NCBI GenBank assembly: GCA_964244295.1
Contig: CAXTIG010000007.1
Span: forward strand, 62,001-126,000
Source: JAJAZB01 sp964244295
Lineage (GTDB): Bacteria > Bacteroidota > Bacteroidia > Cytophagales > Spirosomataceae
DNA length: 64,000 nt
Direction: 5' to 3'
Made by a program: the position numbers and the translations under genes. Shown here in pieces: positions 31,351 through 39,967 of the stretch (position 1 is its first letter; the number at the start of each line of letters is the position of its first letter). The notes under the pieces are model-generated. The model did no database searches and was not told the DNA's origin. It saw nothing but the letters and a program-made list of their open reading frames with translations.

Positions 31351-32214
31351 ATGAAAACCGGTCTGATGCTGCTCGTCACTATTGGCTTACTCGCCTGCCA
31401 GGCCCGGCAATCCGAAGAGGGAATTTTGGGTGGTACCGCCGCGAAAACCCGATTTGTCGCTCCCGAAGTACTGCCGGAACAGGCCGCCGCTGACGCGTTG
31501 CCATCGCCCCCGCCTGCCCCGGAACCCCGAACTCCGCCCTCGGTTACCCCCCGCCAGATCATCCGCAACGCCGACCTCCACTTTCGCGTGAATGATTTCA
31601 CGGCTTCGGGTAAGCGCCTCGAAGCGGCGGTGAAGGCTACCGGCGGGATGATTGCCCGTGCCAACGAAACCCGCGCCGACGACCGAATCGAAAACGAGTT
31701 GACCCTCCGCGTCCCGGCCCCGAAGCTGGACGGTTTTCTGGCAACGGCGTTGAAAGAATCCATTTTCACCGACACCAAAACCATCACCGCCGAAGACGTC
31801 ACCCGGCGCTACGTCGACCTCCGGGCGCGGGTGCGGAGCAAGCAGGCCGCCGAGGAACGCTACCTCCAGTTGCTCAAACAGGCCAAAACCGTGGAGGATG
31901 TGCTGAAAGTGCAGCAGCAACTCGACCAAATCCGGGAGGAGCGCGAGGTGCAGGAAACCGAGTTGCGCGAACTGAAAACCGACGTGGCCATGAGCACCGT
32001 CAACCTGAGCTACTACCAGCAAACCGAACGAGCACTGCAACCGGAGCAGTCGTTTTTTGCCCAAATTGTGGATAACCTCGGGGCGGGGTATCGCTTGCTG
32101 ACGGGGGCGTTCCTGGGAATTTTCTACCTGTTGCCGCTGCTGTTGGTGGGCGGCGGTTTACTCTGGCTCCTGCTGCGCTGGCGACGGAAACGGCGGGCGA
32201 ACGACAAAATGTAA
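31351..32214 (+). CDS. DUF4349 lipoprotein
   Basis: 287 residues. The signal peptide ends in a lipobox (GLLAC). A Pro/Ala-rich linker (about 45-68) leads to the DUF4349 domain: RQIIRNADLHFRV, a coiled-coil stretch around 165-215 (VEDVLKVQQQLDQIREEREVQ), and a C-terminal transmembrane helix (about 252-276) followed by a basic RWRRKRRA tail. The domain is thought to link outer and inner membranes or to act in envelope stress, but nothing is proven. The upstream 31106-31350 region is AT-rich and probably holds its promoter. Confidence 0.85.
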   Translation: MKTGLMLLVTIGLLACQARQSEEGILGGTAAKTRFVAPEVLPEQAAADALPSPPPAPEPRTPPSVTPRQIIRNADLHFRVNDFTASGKRLEAAVKATGGMIARANETRADDRIENELTLRVPAPKLDGFLATALKESIFTDTKTITAEDVTRRYVDLRARVRSKQAAEERYLQLLKQAKTVEDVLKVQQQLDQIREEREVQETELRELKTDVAMSTVNLSYYQQTERALQPEQSFFAQIVDNLGAGYRLLTGAFLGIFYLLPLLLVGGGLLWLLLRWRRKRRANDKM

Positions 32215-32323
32215 AGGACACCCGTTCGTTGCGTCAGCCCCGTTCGGGACTCGTCATTCGTAAAATTGCGCCCCTTCCTATTTTTCCAAAAAAACAAGTG
32301 GCTACCGGTCGCCCCTTTTCCCC

Positions 32324-33436
32324 ATGAAAACCTGGATTCTCTTTTCACTCGCAATGGCATCTACCCTACTTTCCGGGCACGCCCAAACCCGTTTCCGGTC
32401 CACCGGCCTCCCCATCGGCATCCTCAAAACCGGCCCGCTCAATGCCCTGTCCGACGTGCCAGGCGTGCGCGTCGGACAGGTGACGCTGAGCCGGGGCGAC
32501 AGCGTCCGCACGGGCGTGACGGCCATCGTGCCCCACGGCGGGAACGTGTTCCAGCAAAAAGTCCCGGCGGCGGTGTTCGTGGGCAATGGCTTCGGGAAAA
32601 TGACTGGCCTGAGCCAAATCGCCGAACTCGGTAACCTCGAAACGCCCATCGTGCTGACCAACACGCTGTCAGTCGCGGCGGCGATGGAAGGGCTGGTGGC
32701 GTACACCCTGGCCCAACCCGGCAACGAGCGCGTCCGCTCGGTGAATGCCGTGGTGGGCGAAACCAACGACGCGTTTCTCAACGACATCACCGGGCGGCAC
32801 GTCCGGCCCGAACACGTGCTGGAGGCCTTGCGGGAAGCCAAACCCGGCCCCATTGCCGAAGGGGCCGTGGGGGCCGGAACCGGCACGATCTGCTTCGGCT
32901 ACAAAGGCGGCATCGGCACCAGTTCGCGGGTGGTGCCCAAAAAATCGGGCGGCTACACGCTGGGGGTGCTGGTGCAAACCAATTTTGGCGGGGTGCTCGA
33001 AATCAAGGGCGTACCCGTGGGGGTGAAACTGGGCAGGTATTTCCTGAGCGACCAACTCAACGATCCCGCCGACGGCTCGTGCATGGTCGTCGTCGCGACC
33101 GACGCGCCGCTCAGCGCCCGCAACCTCGAACGCCTCGCCAAACGGGCCTGGTCGGCGCTGGCGAAAGTGGGTGGCATCGCCTCCAACGGCTCGGGCGAGT
33201 ACGTACTGGCGTTTTCAACTCACTCCAACGTACGGGTGCCGATGAACGCCCCGCGCAGCACGACGACCGAAGAACTCAGCAACGACGCGCTTTCACCGCT
33301 GTTCCTGGCTGCCCTTGAAGCCACGGAAGAGGCCATCCTCAACTCGCTCTGGGCGGCTCGGACAACCAAAGGCAAAAACGGGACGGTGGATGAACTGCCG
33401 AGAGAAAAAGTGCTGGAGTGGCTGCGGAAGCCCTGA
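32324..33436 (+). CDS. P1 family peptidase (DmpA/BapA-type Ntn aminopeptidase)
   Basis: 370 residues with a signal peptide (1-20, ending GHAQ). The family pattern is clear: GPLNALSDVPGVRVGQVTL, GNGFGKMTGLSQIAELG, VGAGTGTICFGYKGGIGTSSR, and ASNGSGEYVLAFST, whose Ser would be the nucleophile freed by self-cleavage between Gly and Ser. Members cleave N-terminal D-, L- or beta-amino acids from small peptides. The signal peptide suggests periplasmic action. It follows the DUF4349 gene on the same strand with a 109-nt gap. Confidence 0.92.
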   Translation: MKTWILFSLAMASTLLSGHAQTRFRSTGLPIGILKTGPLNALSDVPGVRVGQVTLSRGDSVRTGVTAIVPHGGNVFQQKVPAAVFVGNGFGKMTGLSQIAELGNLETPIVLTNTLSVAAAMEGLVAYTLAQPGNERVRSVNAVVGETNDAFLNDITGRHVRPEHVLEALREAKPGPIAEGAVGAGTGTICFGYKGGIGTSSRVVPKKSGGYTLGVLVQTNFGGVLEIKGVPVGVKLGRYFLSDQLNDPADGSCMVVVATDAPLSARNLERLAKRAWSALAKVGGIASNGSGEYVLAFSTHSNVRVPMNAPRSTTTEELSNDALSPLFLAALEATEEAILNSLWAARTTKGKNGTVDELPREKVLEWLRKP

Positions 33437-33472
33437 GTGGTTTTGGGGGAAACAAACCTGCCCGAAGAACCG

Positions 33473-33480
33473 TATTTTTG
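33473..33480 (+). promoter_or_regulatory. Candidate -7 element TATTTTTG
   Basis: A perfect TAnnTTTG lies 36 nt before the ATG of the T9SS type B protein. The -33 TTTG is not at ideal spacing (nearest TTTTG ends at 33445), so this is tentative. Confidence 0.35.
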
Positions 33481-33515
33481 GTAATCCTTCGCGTTACCGG
33501 CGGGGTATCGAGGCT

Positions 33516-35042
33516 ATGCGTACCCGATTTTTTTTGGGGTTGAGTTGGCTGGCCGCGCTGTTGCCCGGCCTCGCCCAGGCCCAAAACCTGGTGCCGAACG
33601 GAAATTTTGAAAGCTACCGAACCTGCCCGCGCCAGAACAACCAGTTGGAGGAAGCCACGCCCTGGTTCAGCCCGAATCAGGCCACGCCCGATTTTTTTCA
33701 TTTCTGTTCCGCCAGCGCTAGTCCCGAACTCCCCCCGCATTCGGGCCGGGGCTTGGTGACCTTGTTTATCGACCTCAATTTTGGCGAATACGCCGCCGTG
33801 CCCCTCGCCCAGCCGTTGGAAGCCAACGAGTGCTATTTTTTTGAAATGTACGTGGCACTGAAAACGCCCAACAAGTTTTTGCCCAACACGCTCGGCGCTT
33901 TCTTTTCCGAACAAGCCCTCACGTCGCCCAACAAAGGCCTGCTCCCGGCCACGCCCCAGGTACTCGACACTCAACTTGGTTCGGGCACTCAGGCGTTTAC
34001 CTGGGAAAAAGTGGACGGGTACGTCCGGCCTAAAGGCGGCGAGCGGTTTCTGACCATCGGAACCTTCAACCGCCTGCCTGATCTTTTGGGGTTTTACTAC
34101 GTGTACCTGGATGACGTGTCCCTGCGGCGGGTGCGGGTCGATTTAGGCCGGGATACCACGCTTTGCGGGCGGCAAAGCAGCTACCTGCTCCGGGCCGAGG
34201 CCCCCGGTGCCACGGCGTTTCGTTGGCAGGACGGCAGCACGGACCCGACGTTTCTGGTGACCAAACCCGGCACGTATTTCGTGACCGTCACGACGCCCTG
34301 CCGCACGGTGAGCGATACGGTGAAGGTGGCCTACACCCTCGATTTCGACCTCGGAGCCGACACCACGCTTTGCGAAGGACAAACGCTGCGGCTCAACACC
34401 CCCGCCGATGCCCGGACGGTGCGCTGGCAGGACGGATCCAGCCAGCCTGGGTACACCGTGCGGCAGACGGGTACGTACCGGGTGCGGGTGCAACAACCCG
34501 GCTGCACGGTGGAGGACAGCCTCCGGGTGCGGTACGTTCGTCCGCCCCAACTGGAGTTAGGCCCCGACCGGGCGCTCTGCGTGGGCGAAAGTTTCACCCT
34601 CAGGCCCTTCGTGGCCGAAGGTACGTTTGCCTGGGACGACCCCTTCCCCGACCAGGAGCGGACGCTGCGACGCACGGGCACGTTCCGGGCCAGCGTGCGC
34701 AACGAATGCGCCACCGTGCGCGATTCGGTGCGGGTGCAACAGGGCGTTTGCGGCTGCATTCTCCACGTGCCCGACGTATTTACGCCCAACGCCGACGGGC
34801 TGAACGAAACCTTCGGGCCGGTGGTGGGTTGCGCTGAAATCACGCTGATTTCGCTGGCGGTGTTCAACCGCTGGGGAGAATTGATTTTCCGAACCAGCAC
34901 TCCACCCTTTCGCTGGGACGGGACGGATGGAGGCGAACGCTGTCCCGGCGACGTGTACGCCTGGGAAATCAGCTACCAGGTAACCCAAGACGCAACGCTG
35001 CGCGACGAACGAAAGCAGGGAGCCGTGCGGCTGGCCCGCTGA
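33516..35042 (+). CDS. Secreted protein with T9SS type B sorting (gliding motility-associated C-terminal) domain
   Basis: 508 residues from the ATG at 33516, which is followed by a signal peptide (ending LAQAQ). The N-terminal domain (NLVPNGNFESYRTCP...) looks like a jelly-roll carbohydrate-binding module. Three Ig/PKD-like repeats follow (about 210-410), each starting with a DTTLC-like or DRALC motif: LGRDTTLCGR, LGADTTLCEG and LGPDRALCVG. The C-terminal CHU_C domain has PDVFTPNADGLNETF and VFNRWGELIF...WDGTDGGERCPGDVYAW. It should be secreted through the type IX system. The substrate is unknown. Confidence 0.88.
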   Translation: MRTRFFLGLSWLAALLPGLAQAQNLVPNGNFESYRTCPRQNNQLEEATPWFSPNQATPDFFHFCSASASPELPPHSGRGLVTLFIDLNFGEYAAVPLAQPLEANECYFFEMYVALKTPNKFLPNTLGAFFSEQALTSPNKGLLPATPQVLDTQLGSGTQAFTWEKVDGYVRPKGGERFLTIGTFNRLPDLLGFYYVYLDDVSLRRVRVDLGRDTTLCGRQSSYLLRAEAPGATAFRWQDGSTDPTFLVTKPGTYFVTVTTPCRTVSDTVKVAYTLDFDLGADTTLCEGQTLRLNTPADARTVRWQDGSSQPGYTVRQTGTYRVRVQQPGCTVEDSLRVRYVRPPQLELGPDRALCVGESFTLRPFVAEGTFAWDDPFPDQERTLRRTGTFRASVRNECATVRDSVRVQQGVCGCILHVPDVFTPNADGLNETFGPVVGCAEITLISLAVFNRWGELIFRTSTPPFRWDGTDGGERCPGDVYAWEISYQVTQDATLRDERKQGAVRLAR

Positions 35043-35046
35043 GCCC

Positions 35047-36078
35047 TTACCCGACCCGTTCGGCGTGGGCGATTTCCACGCCGGGCAGGTCAAACGCCTC
35101 GGCCAGCAAGCGGTACGATTCCAGGCGATCATCGAAGTCGGAGGCGATGTTGGTCAGCATCAATTCCTCCACGCCGTAGTCGGCGGCGTGGGTTAGCAAC
35201 CCCTCCCGCACGTCGTCGGGCGTTCCCATCACCATGCGCTGGCGGTTGTGAAGAATCCGGGCTTGTTCCGCCGGGGAATACACCGCCGCGCGGGCCTGTT
35301 CGTAGGTGACGTGTTCAAAACGGCCCCGGGTTTCGAGTTGCAAAAAGCGGTAATCCACGATGGTTTGTTGCTGGTGAACCTTCTCCGAATCTTCCGAACA
35401 AAAGACGAAAAAAGCCGCGTTGGCGGCGGGTTCGGGCTTATTTTCCGAAGGCTGGAAGTGGCGTCGGTAGGCTTCCACCGCCTGCGGCCCGCCCAGGGGA
35501 TTGATGAAGTGCGCGAACGAAAAACCCATGCCGAAGTGCGCGGCTAAGGCCGCACTCTGCCCGCTCGAACTCAGCACCCACTGTTCGGGCACCGAGGGGG
35601 CTTCGGGCATGGCCCGGACGCGTCCTTGCACGCTGCCCGGTTCGTGACTGTCGTTGAGGTAGGCTTGAAGGTCGGCGAGTTGCTGAATAAAATCCCGTTC
35701 GCTGAAGGTGTTGCCGGGGTTGAGTACGCTGGCCGTCAGGCGATCCCCGCCGGGGGCGCGGCCTAAGCCCAGGTCGATCCGTCCGGGGAAAAGGGCCTCC
35801 AGGACCCGGAAGTTTTCGGCCACTTTCAGGGCGCTGTAGTGCGGCAGCATCACCCCGCCCGACCCCAGCCGGATGCGCTCGGTTTGCCCGGCCAGGTGGG
35901 CAATCAATACTTCCGGCGACGAACCGGCCAGCATGGTGGTGTTGTGGTGTTCGGACACCCAAAACCGGGTGTAGCCCAGGCGGTCGGCAAGTTGGGCCAG
36001 CGCGACGGTTTCCCGGAACGCTTCCCGCGCATCACTGCCCTGGCGGATGGGCGATTGGTCTAAAACGCTTAAGCGCAT
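35047..36078 (-). CDS. LLM class flavin-dependent oxidoreductase (luciferase-like)
   Basis: 343 residues from the ATG at 36078. The start MRLSVLDQSPIRQG, then WVSEHHN, GSGGVMLPHYSALKVAENFRVLEALFPGRIDLGLGRAPG, is the hallmark of the alkanal-monooxygenase-like group 1 (YhbW-type). Members use reduced FMN in a TIM barrel. The substrate is unknown. Its end lies 4 nt from the convergent T9SS type B gene. The next region upstream holds a composite palindrome. Confidence 0.93.
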   Translation of the reverse strand: MRLSVLDQSPIRQGSDAREAFRETVALAQLADRLGYTRFWVSEHHNTTMLAGSSPEVLIAHLAGQTERIRLGSGGVMLPHYSALKVAENFRVLEALFPGRIDLGLGRAPGGDRLTASVLNPGNTFSERDFIQQLADLQAYLNDSHEPGSVQGRVRAMPEAPSVPEQWVLSSSGQSAALAAHFGMGFSFAHFINPLGGPQAVEAYRRHFQPSENKPEPAANAAFFVFCSEDSEKVHQQQTIVDYRFLQLETRGRFEHVTYEQARAAVYSPAEQARILHNRQRMVMGTPDDVREGLLTHAADYGVEELMLTNIASDFDDRLESYRLLAEAFDLPGVEIAHAERVG

Positions 36079-36206
36079 CGGTTTTTTGGTTGATGTAAAA
36101 TCCGCCGAAGGGCAGTTTTTGGTTTCAGCCAGAACAAACCGAAGGGCGGAAAAGGTGCCGGGCGGTGGTGAGTACCCGTCGGAATGTGAGAATGATTCAA
36201 CGATTC

Positions 36207-36332
36207 CCCTCCTTTTCAAGGAGGGGTGCCCTTTAGGGCGGGGTGGTTAAGCGGTTGCCAGCAAGTTGATTTCATCCGCCGAGGAACCACCCCGCCCCGC
36301 CGCTACGCGGCACCCCTCCTTTTCAAGGAGGG
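36207..36332. repeat. Composite palindromic repeat with nested hairpins
   Basis: Each arm carries the self-complementary CCCCTCCTTTTCAAGGAGGG (starts at 36207 and 36313). The arms pair again through GGGCGGGGTGGTT and AACCACCCCGCCC. It lies between the start of the LLM oxidoreductase gene and the end of cvfB. Confidence 0.9.
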
Positions 36333-36350
36333 GAGTCGTCCCCCCTCCTT

Positions 36351-37184
36351 CTAAACCAAATAAATCCCCTCGTCCGCCAGCCGCACTTTCCGCTCGCGGT
36401 ACAGCGTACCGACCACTTTCTTAAAGTTCTTTTTGCTCATCCCGAACTGGCTGTAAATCAGCGCCGGTTCGCTCGCGTCGCTCAGGGGCAGGAAGCCGCC
36501 GCTGGCGCGGAGGGCATCGAGAATCTTCCCGGCGTTGGTATCCACGGCCTGCTGGTAGCCGGGTTTTTGAAGCACCACGTCGATGCCGCCGTCGTCGCGG
36601 ATGGTTTTGATGAAACCCCGGACTACCGAACCAATGCGCAGGGGTTGGAAAATCTCGTTGGCGTAAATCAGCCCCCGGTAGCGGTCGTCGAGGATGGCGT
36701 TGAAACCCAGGTCGCTGCGTTCGTACACGAATGTTTTCACTTCCTGTCCCTCCTGAAAGCCGATGGGTTCTTGCTCCAGAAATCGGTTGACTTTGCAGGA
36801 ACCGACCAGCCGCTCGGTGTCGAGGTCGAGGCGCAGGTACACCGCCGTCCACTGACCGACTTTCAGCGGTTCGGGTTGTTCACGGAAGGGCACGAGCAGG
36901 TCTTTGTCGAGGCCCCAATCCAGAAAGGCCCCGAAGTTGCTCAGCGCCTTGACCTGCAAATACCCGAACTGATTGACCAGCAGGGCGGGTTGCTGGGTAG
37001 TGGCCACGATGCGGTCTTCCGAATCGGTGTACACGAACACCTCCATTGAATCGCCCTCACGCAGGTTTTCCGGTACGAACTTGTTGGGCAGCAGCACGTC
37101 GTTGCCGTAGGCATCGCCCAAAAACATCCCGACGCTGGTGTGACGCAGGGCGGTGAGCGTGTTTTTTTCTCCGAGTAAAATCAT
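36351..37184 (-). CDS. cvfB: S1-domain RNA-binding protein CvfB
   Basis: 277 residues from the ATG at 37184. Several S1/OB-fold units in series are typical: LTALRHTSVGMFLGD (first), LQVKALSNFGAFLDWGLDKDLLVPF (second, a strong S1 core), then GSVVRGFIKTIRDDGGIDVVLQKPG, and a C-terminal winged helix ending MSKKNFKKVVGTLYRERKVRLADEGIYLV. CvfB influences virulence gene expression in Staphylococcus through RNA binding; in Bacteroidota its role is unknown. Single gene, framed by palindromes on both sides. Confidence 0.88.
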   Translation of the reverse strand: MILLGEKNTLTALRHTSVGMFLGDAYGNDVLLPNKFVPENLREGDSMEVFVYTDSEDRIVATTQQPALLVNQFGYLQVKALSNFGAFLDWGLDKDLLVPFREQPEPLKVGQWTAVYLRLDLDTERLVGSCKVNRFLEQEPIGFQEGQEVKTFVYERSDLGFNAILDDRYRGLIYANEIFQPLRIGSVVRGFIKTIRDDGGIDVVLQKPGYQQAVDTNAGKILDALRASGGFLPLSDASEPALIYSQFGMSKKNFKKVVGTLYRERKVRLADEGIYLV

Positions 37185-37233
37185 GGGCTGAAGGGGTGCG
37201 GCGGCAATTTTAAATAGGCCAATTAACAGGAAA

Positions 37234-37324
37234 GCTGTCACGTTGAGCTTGTCGAAGCGCCGGGTGGATTTTGGAAGCGACTTCCCATTTCTACCCGGCG
37301 CTTCGACAAGCTCAGCGTGACAGC
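37234..37324. repeat. Palindromic intergenic repeat, CTTGTCGAAGCG type
   Basis: 32-bp arms (37234-37265 and 37293-37324, 1 mismatch) with GAGCTTGTCGAAGCGCCGGG-type sequence. It lies between cvfB and the propeller dehydrogenase. Confidence 0.95.
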
Positions 37325-37363
37325 CCAATTTCTACGTTTTCAGTTCAAAACATACCCTTCAAC

Positions 37364-38644
37364 TCACTTGCTCCCGTAGGCAATCCGGTAAATAGTCCCG
37401 TTCAGATCGTCGGACACGTACAGCGAGCCGTCGGGACCCTGGGCCAGGCCGCAGGGCCGGTGTTGAACGGGGCCAGTCGGTTTGACCAAATCGATGCCCG
37501 CAAAGTTATCGGCAAAAACCTCCCAGTTGCCCGAAGGCTTGCCGTTTTTAAAGGGCACGAACGCCACCAGGTACCCTTTCTTGAGTTCGGCGGATTGCCC
37601 ATGGAAGGCAATGAAAGCCCCGTTCCGGTACCGGGCCGGAAAGCTTTTGCCGGTGTAAAACAGCAGGCCGTTCGGCCCAAAGTGGGCGGGAAACGCTACG
37701 ACCGGATCGATTACTTTTTCACCGCCGGTTTTTTTGCCGTCGCCGCCGTACTCCGGGGCTAGGATTTTCTTTTTCTGGAATTGGTCGTAGTACACGTAGG
37801 GCCACCCGGCGTCATCGCCCCGGCGGACTTCGTACATCGTTTCTCCGGGCAACTCGGCGCTTTGCTTGGGCGTGTAGTACTGCGGGTAAAAATCATGAAA
37901 TTGCCCCCGGCCGTGCTGCATCACAAACAGCGAGTTCGACTGGCCGTTCCAGTCCAGCCCGACCACATTTTTCAGGCCCGTGGCAAACTTTACGCCCTCC
38001 GGGTAGCTCTGCTTGAGTTTGTTGGTTTTGAACTGCCAGATTCCGGCTGCCGAATCCAGAATGGGGCAGGGCATCAGCCCCTTGCCGGTACCCGCTTCGC
38101 GGCAGGCATCGCTCCAGGACGCTACGTTGACATACACGTTGTCGGCGTTGTCGACGGCAATGGATTTTGATTTATCCCGGTCCCGCACCACCAGGCCGGT
38201 CACGATTTCTTCGGGCGCGTCGGGGTTCAGCACTTCTTCGTTGGCGTTGAGCGGGTAGCGGTAAATGCTGCTGTTGGACGAAGCGTACAGGTACCCCTTT
38301 TTAAGGTAAATGCCGGTGCCGGGGTAGGCACCAAATCCGGTTTGCTGGTCGGCCACGCCGTCGTGGTTGGTGTCTTTCAACTGGTAAATGCCTTTCCCGT
38401 CTTTTTCCTTCGACAGTTTCACGAACACCGTACCCGTTTTGCTGACGGCCAGGTGCCGGGCAGCGCCCATTTCTTCGGCAAAAACGGTCGCCGAAAAACC
38501 GGCGGGCAATTTCAGGTTGGCGGGCGTGGCATTGCGGGGCAGGAGGGAAGCCGTGGGGCCTGGCGCGTCGGGTTTGAACCAAGCGGTACCAACACCCACC
38601 AGCCCGGCCAACAGGCAGGCGGTGGGTAAAAGTGGGTTTTTCAT
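37364..38644 (-). CDS. Secreted sorbosone dehydrogenase-like beta-propeller protein
   Basis: 426 residues. A hydrophobic leader (about 5-22) directs export; there is no lipobox Cys, unlike the other propeller gene. Blade motifs are LPAGFSATVFAEEMGAARHLAVSKTG, a Ca-site-like DTNHDGVADQ, KNVVGLDWN, PAHFGPNGLLFYTGKSFP, RYRNGAFIAFHG and LAQGPDGSLYVSDDLNGTIYRI. These match the PQQ-type GSDH/sorbosone dehydrogenase fold. Four Cys residues (two in DACREAG/MPCPI) might form disulfides. Its electron acceptor and substrate are unknown. Confidence 0.87.
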   Translation of the reverse strand: MKNPLLPTACLLAGLVGVGTAWFKPDAPGPTASLLPRNATPANLKLPAGFSATVFAEEMGAARHLAVSKTGTVFVKLSKEKDGKGIYQLKDTNHDGVADQQTGFGAYPGTGIYLKKGYLYASSNSSIYRYPLNANEEVLNPDAPEEIVTGLVVRDRDKSKSIAVDNADNVYVNVASWSDACREAGTGKGLMPCPILDSAAGIWQFKTNKLKQSYPEGVKFATGLKNVVGLDWNGQSNSLFVMQHGRGQFHDFYPQYYTPKQSAELPGETMYEVRRGDDAGWPYVYYDQFQKKKILAPEYGGDGKKTGGEKVIDPVVAFPAHFGPNGLLFYTGKSFPARYRNGAFIAFHGQSAELKKGYLVAFVPFKNGKPSGNWEVFADNFAGIDLVKPTGPVQHRPCGLAQGPDGSLYVSDDLNGTIYRIAYGSK

Positions 38645-38732
38645 GGAAATAAGGAATAGAGAAAATGAAATAAACCGCTCAGCGTGACCGGCTGTTTTTA
38701 CAAATCCAGAGCGAATTTGCCGGAAATTCTAC

Positions 38733-39254
38733 TCAGGGCGCGGGCTTGAACAGAAACAAATCGCTGAATGCCCAAGCGCCGTCTTTCCGCGTGCCCCGCG
38801 CCACAGCCAACACCAAACCAGGTCGTTTTTCCCAAACCACGCGGAGCGGGTCGCCGCCGATTTTCTCTAACAACACCCGCTCGTTTCCTGCTTCAACGAC
38901 TACGTACTGGTCGAAAGCATCTTTTTCTTCCCGCCCGGTCAGGCCAGGATTGAAGTGCTTTACCCGCAGCGTCACGCCCGGCCCGGTCTGTTCGGCGACC
39001 AGGATTTCGTACATCGTGGCCTTGCCGTCTTTCATCATCCGCATCGAGCCGAGCGCGTTGTCGCCCGAGGGGGCCGTCCACGTCGCTTCCACCGACCCGC
39101 CGAAGGAGGCCGTGCCCATCCAGTGTCCGGTCAGGAAGCCGAGGTCGGCGACGCTGGCCTTAGCGGGAGTGGGAGTTTGGGCGTGGAGGCGGACAATGAG
39201 GCCCGTCAGCAAGGTGGAAACGAGCAGGAAGCGGCGAAGGGGCACGGTTTTCAT
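38733..39254 (-). CDS. DUF6265-like secreted protein
   Basis: 173 residues from the ATG at 39254, with a signal peptide (ending RLHAQ). The mature part starts ADLGFLTGHWMGTASFGGSVEATWTAPSGDNALGSMRMM, the pattern of DUF6265 proteins (a lipocalin-like beta-barrel with W-x-G-x-A near the start). No enzymatic role is known. It is followed on the minus strand by the propeller gene after 88 nt. Confidence 0.75.
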   Translation of the reverse strand: MKTVPLRRFLLVSTLLTGLIVRLHAQTPTPAKASVADLGFLTGHWMGTASFGGSVEATWTAPSGDNALGSMRMMKDGKATMYEILVAEQTGPGVTLRVKHFNPGLTGREEKDAFDQYVVVEAGNERVLLEKIGGDPLRVVWEKRPGLVLAVARGTRKDGAWAFSDLFLFKPAP

Positions 39255-39344
39255 AGGGGTAGAAGCAGAAAAATTGAGCGCGCAAGTAACGAGTTTTAGT
39301 CCGCAGCGCAAGTAGCCCGTTTCCACAAAAACCAAGTTAAACCC

Positions 39345-39950
39345 GTGAAAAACGTATTTTTTTGTATCGAACGATTCATCCGATATGGCCCTGATTTAGA
39401 TTTTCTCTTTCCGAGAAAAAAGAGATTTGTCATTCTCACGCAGGAGGGCTCCCGTCGAGGTACCGAACTACTGGCTACCGGCAAATTTCCTGGACTGGTA
39501 ACGGGATCCCGCCTGCGTCGGGAGGACAAATCCCTTTTTCAGAACCCAAAACAGGTTCTTCAAAGGCCGGGATTCACGCTACCTGTCGGTTGGCTGGGGC
39601 TGGTGCTGATGGGGAGTGGGCTGCTGGCCTGCGCGCCGGGAGCGTCCACCCGGCCAAAAAAGCTTCGGTTGTCCGTCGGGGAACTCAAAGAAATCACCCT
39701 ACCCACCCCCGCCGACTCCAGCGTGCAGGTCCTGGCAACCTCCGAAAACCCCGAAGTGGTGGACGTATCGCGCCTCGAAGCCCTGAACGACAGCACCACG
39801 TTGACGAAGGGGCGGCCCGTTCGAATGAATTTTCTGCTGAAAGGCGTCACTGCTGGTACGGCCCGGGTCGTCTTTTCCGAAAAACCGGCGGGCCCACAAG
39901 CCCCGGATCGCATTCGGCGGACGTACCTCGTGGAGGTGGTCAACAAGTAA
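39345..39950 (+). CDS. Lipoprotein-like hypothetical protein; 5' end overlaps a repeat
   Basis: The frame opens at GTG 39345 and codes for 201 residues, but the first 60-70 residues are mostly a degenerate palindromic repeat (39425-39531). The conserved-looking part starts near 39590 with a hydrophobic core and a lipobox (GLLAC), followed by a small beta-domain (KLRLSVGELKEITLP...GTARVVF) of about 100 residues. A CTG/GTG start around 39594-39606 or the ATG at 39609 region would give a short lipoprotein leader, so the true start is not settled. The function is unknown. Confidence 0.6.
   Translation: MKNVFFCIERFIRYGPDLDFLFPRKKRFVILTQEGSRRGTELLATGKFPGLVTGSRLRREDKSLFQNPKQVLQRPGFTLPVGWLGLVLMGSGLLACAPGASTRPKKLRLSVGELKEITLPTPADSSVQVLATSENPEVVDVSRLEALNDSTTLTKGRPVRMNFLLKGVTAGTARVVFSEKPAGPQAPDRIRRTYLVEVVNK
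39425..39531. repeat. Degenerate palindromic repeat inside the 5' part of a gene
   Basis: 31-bp arms (39425-39455 and 39501-39531, 7 mismatches), ATTTGTCATTCTCACGCAGG-type. The pattern resembles the other palindromes, but it is eroded. Confidence 0.65.
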
Positions 39951-39967
39951 AAACGGGTCTTTACCCC

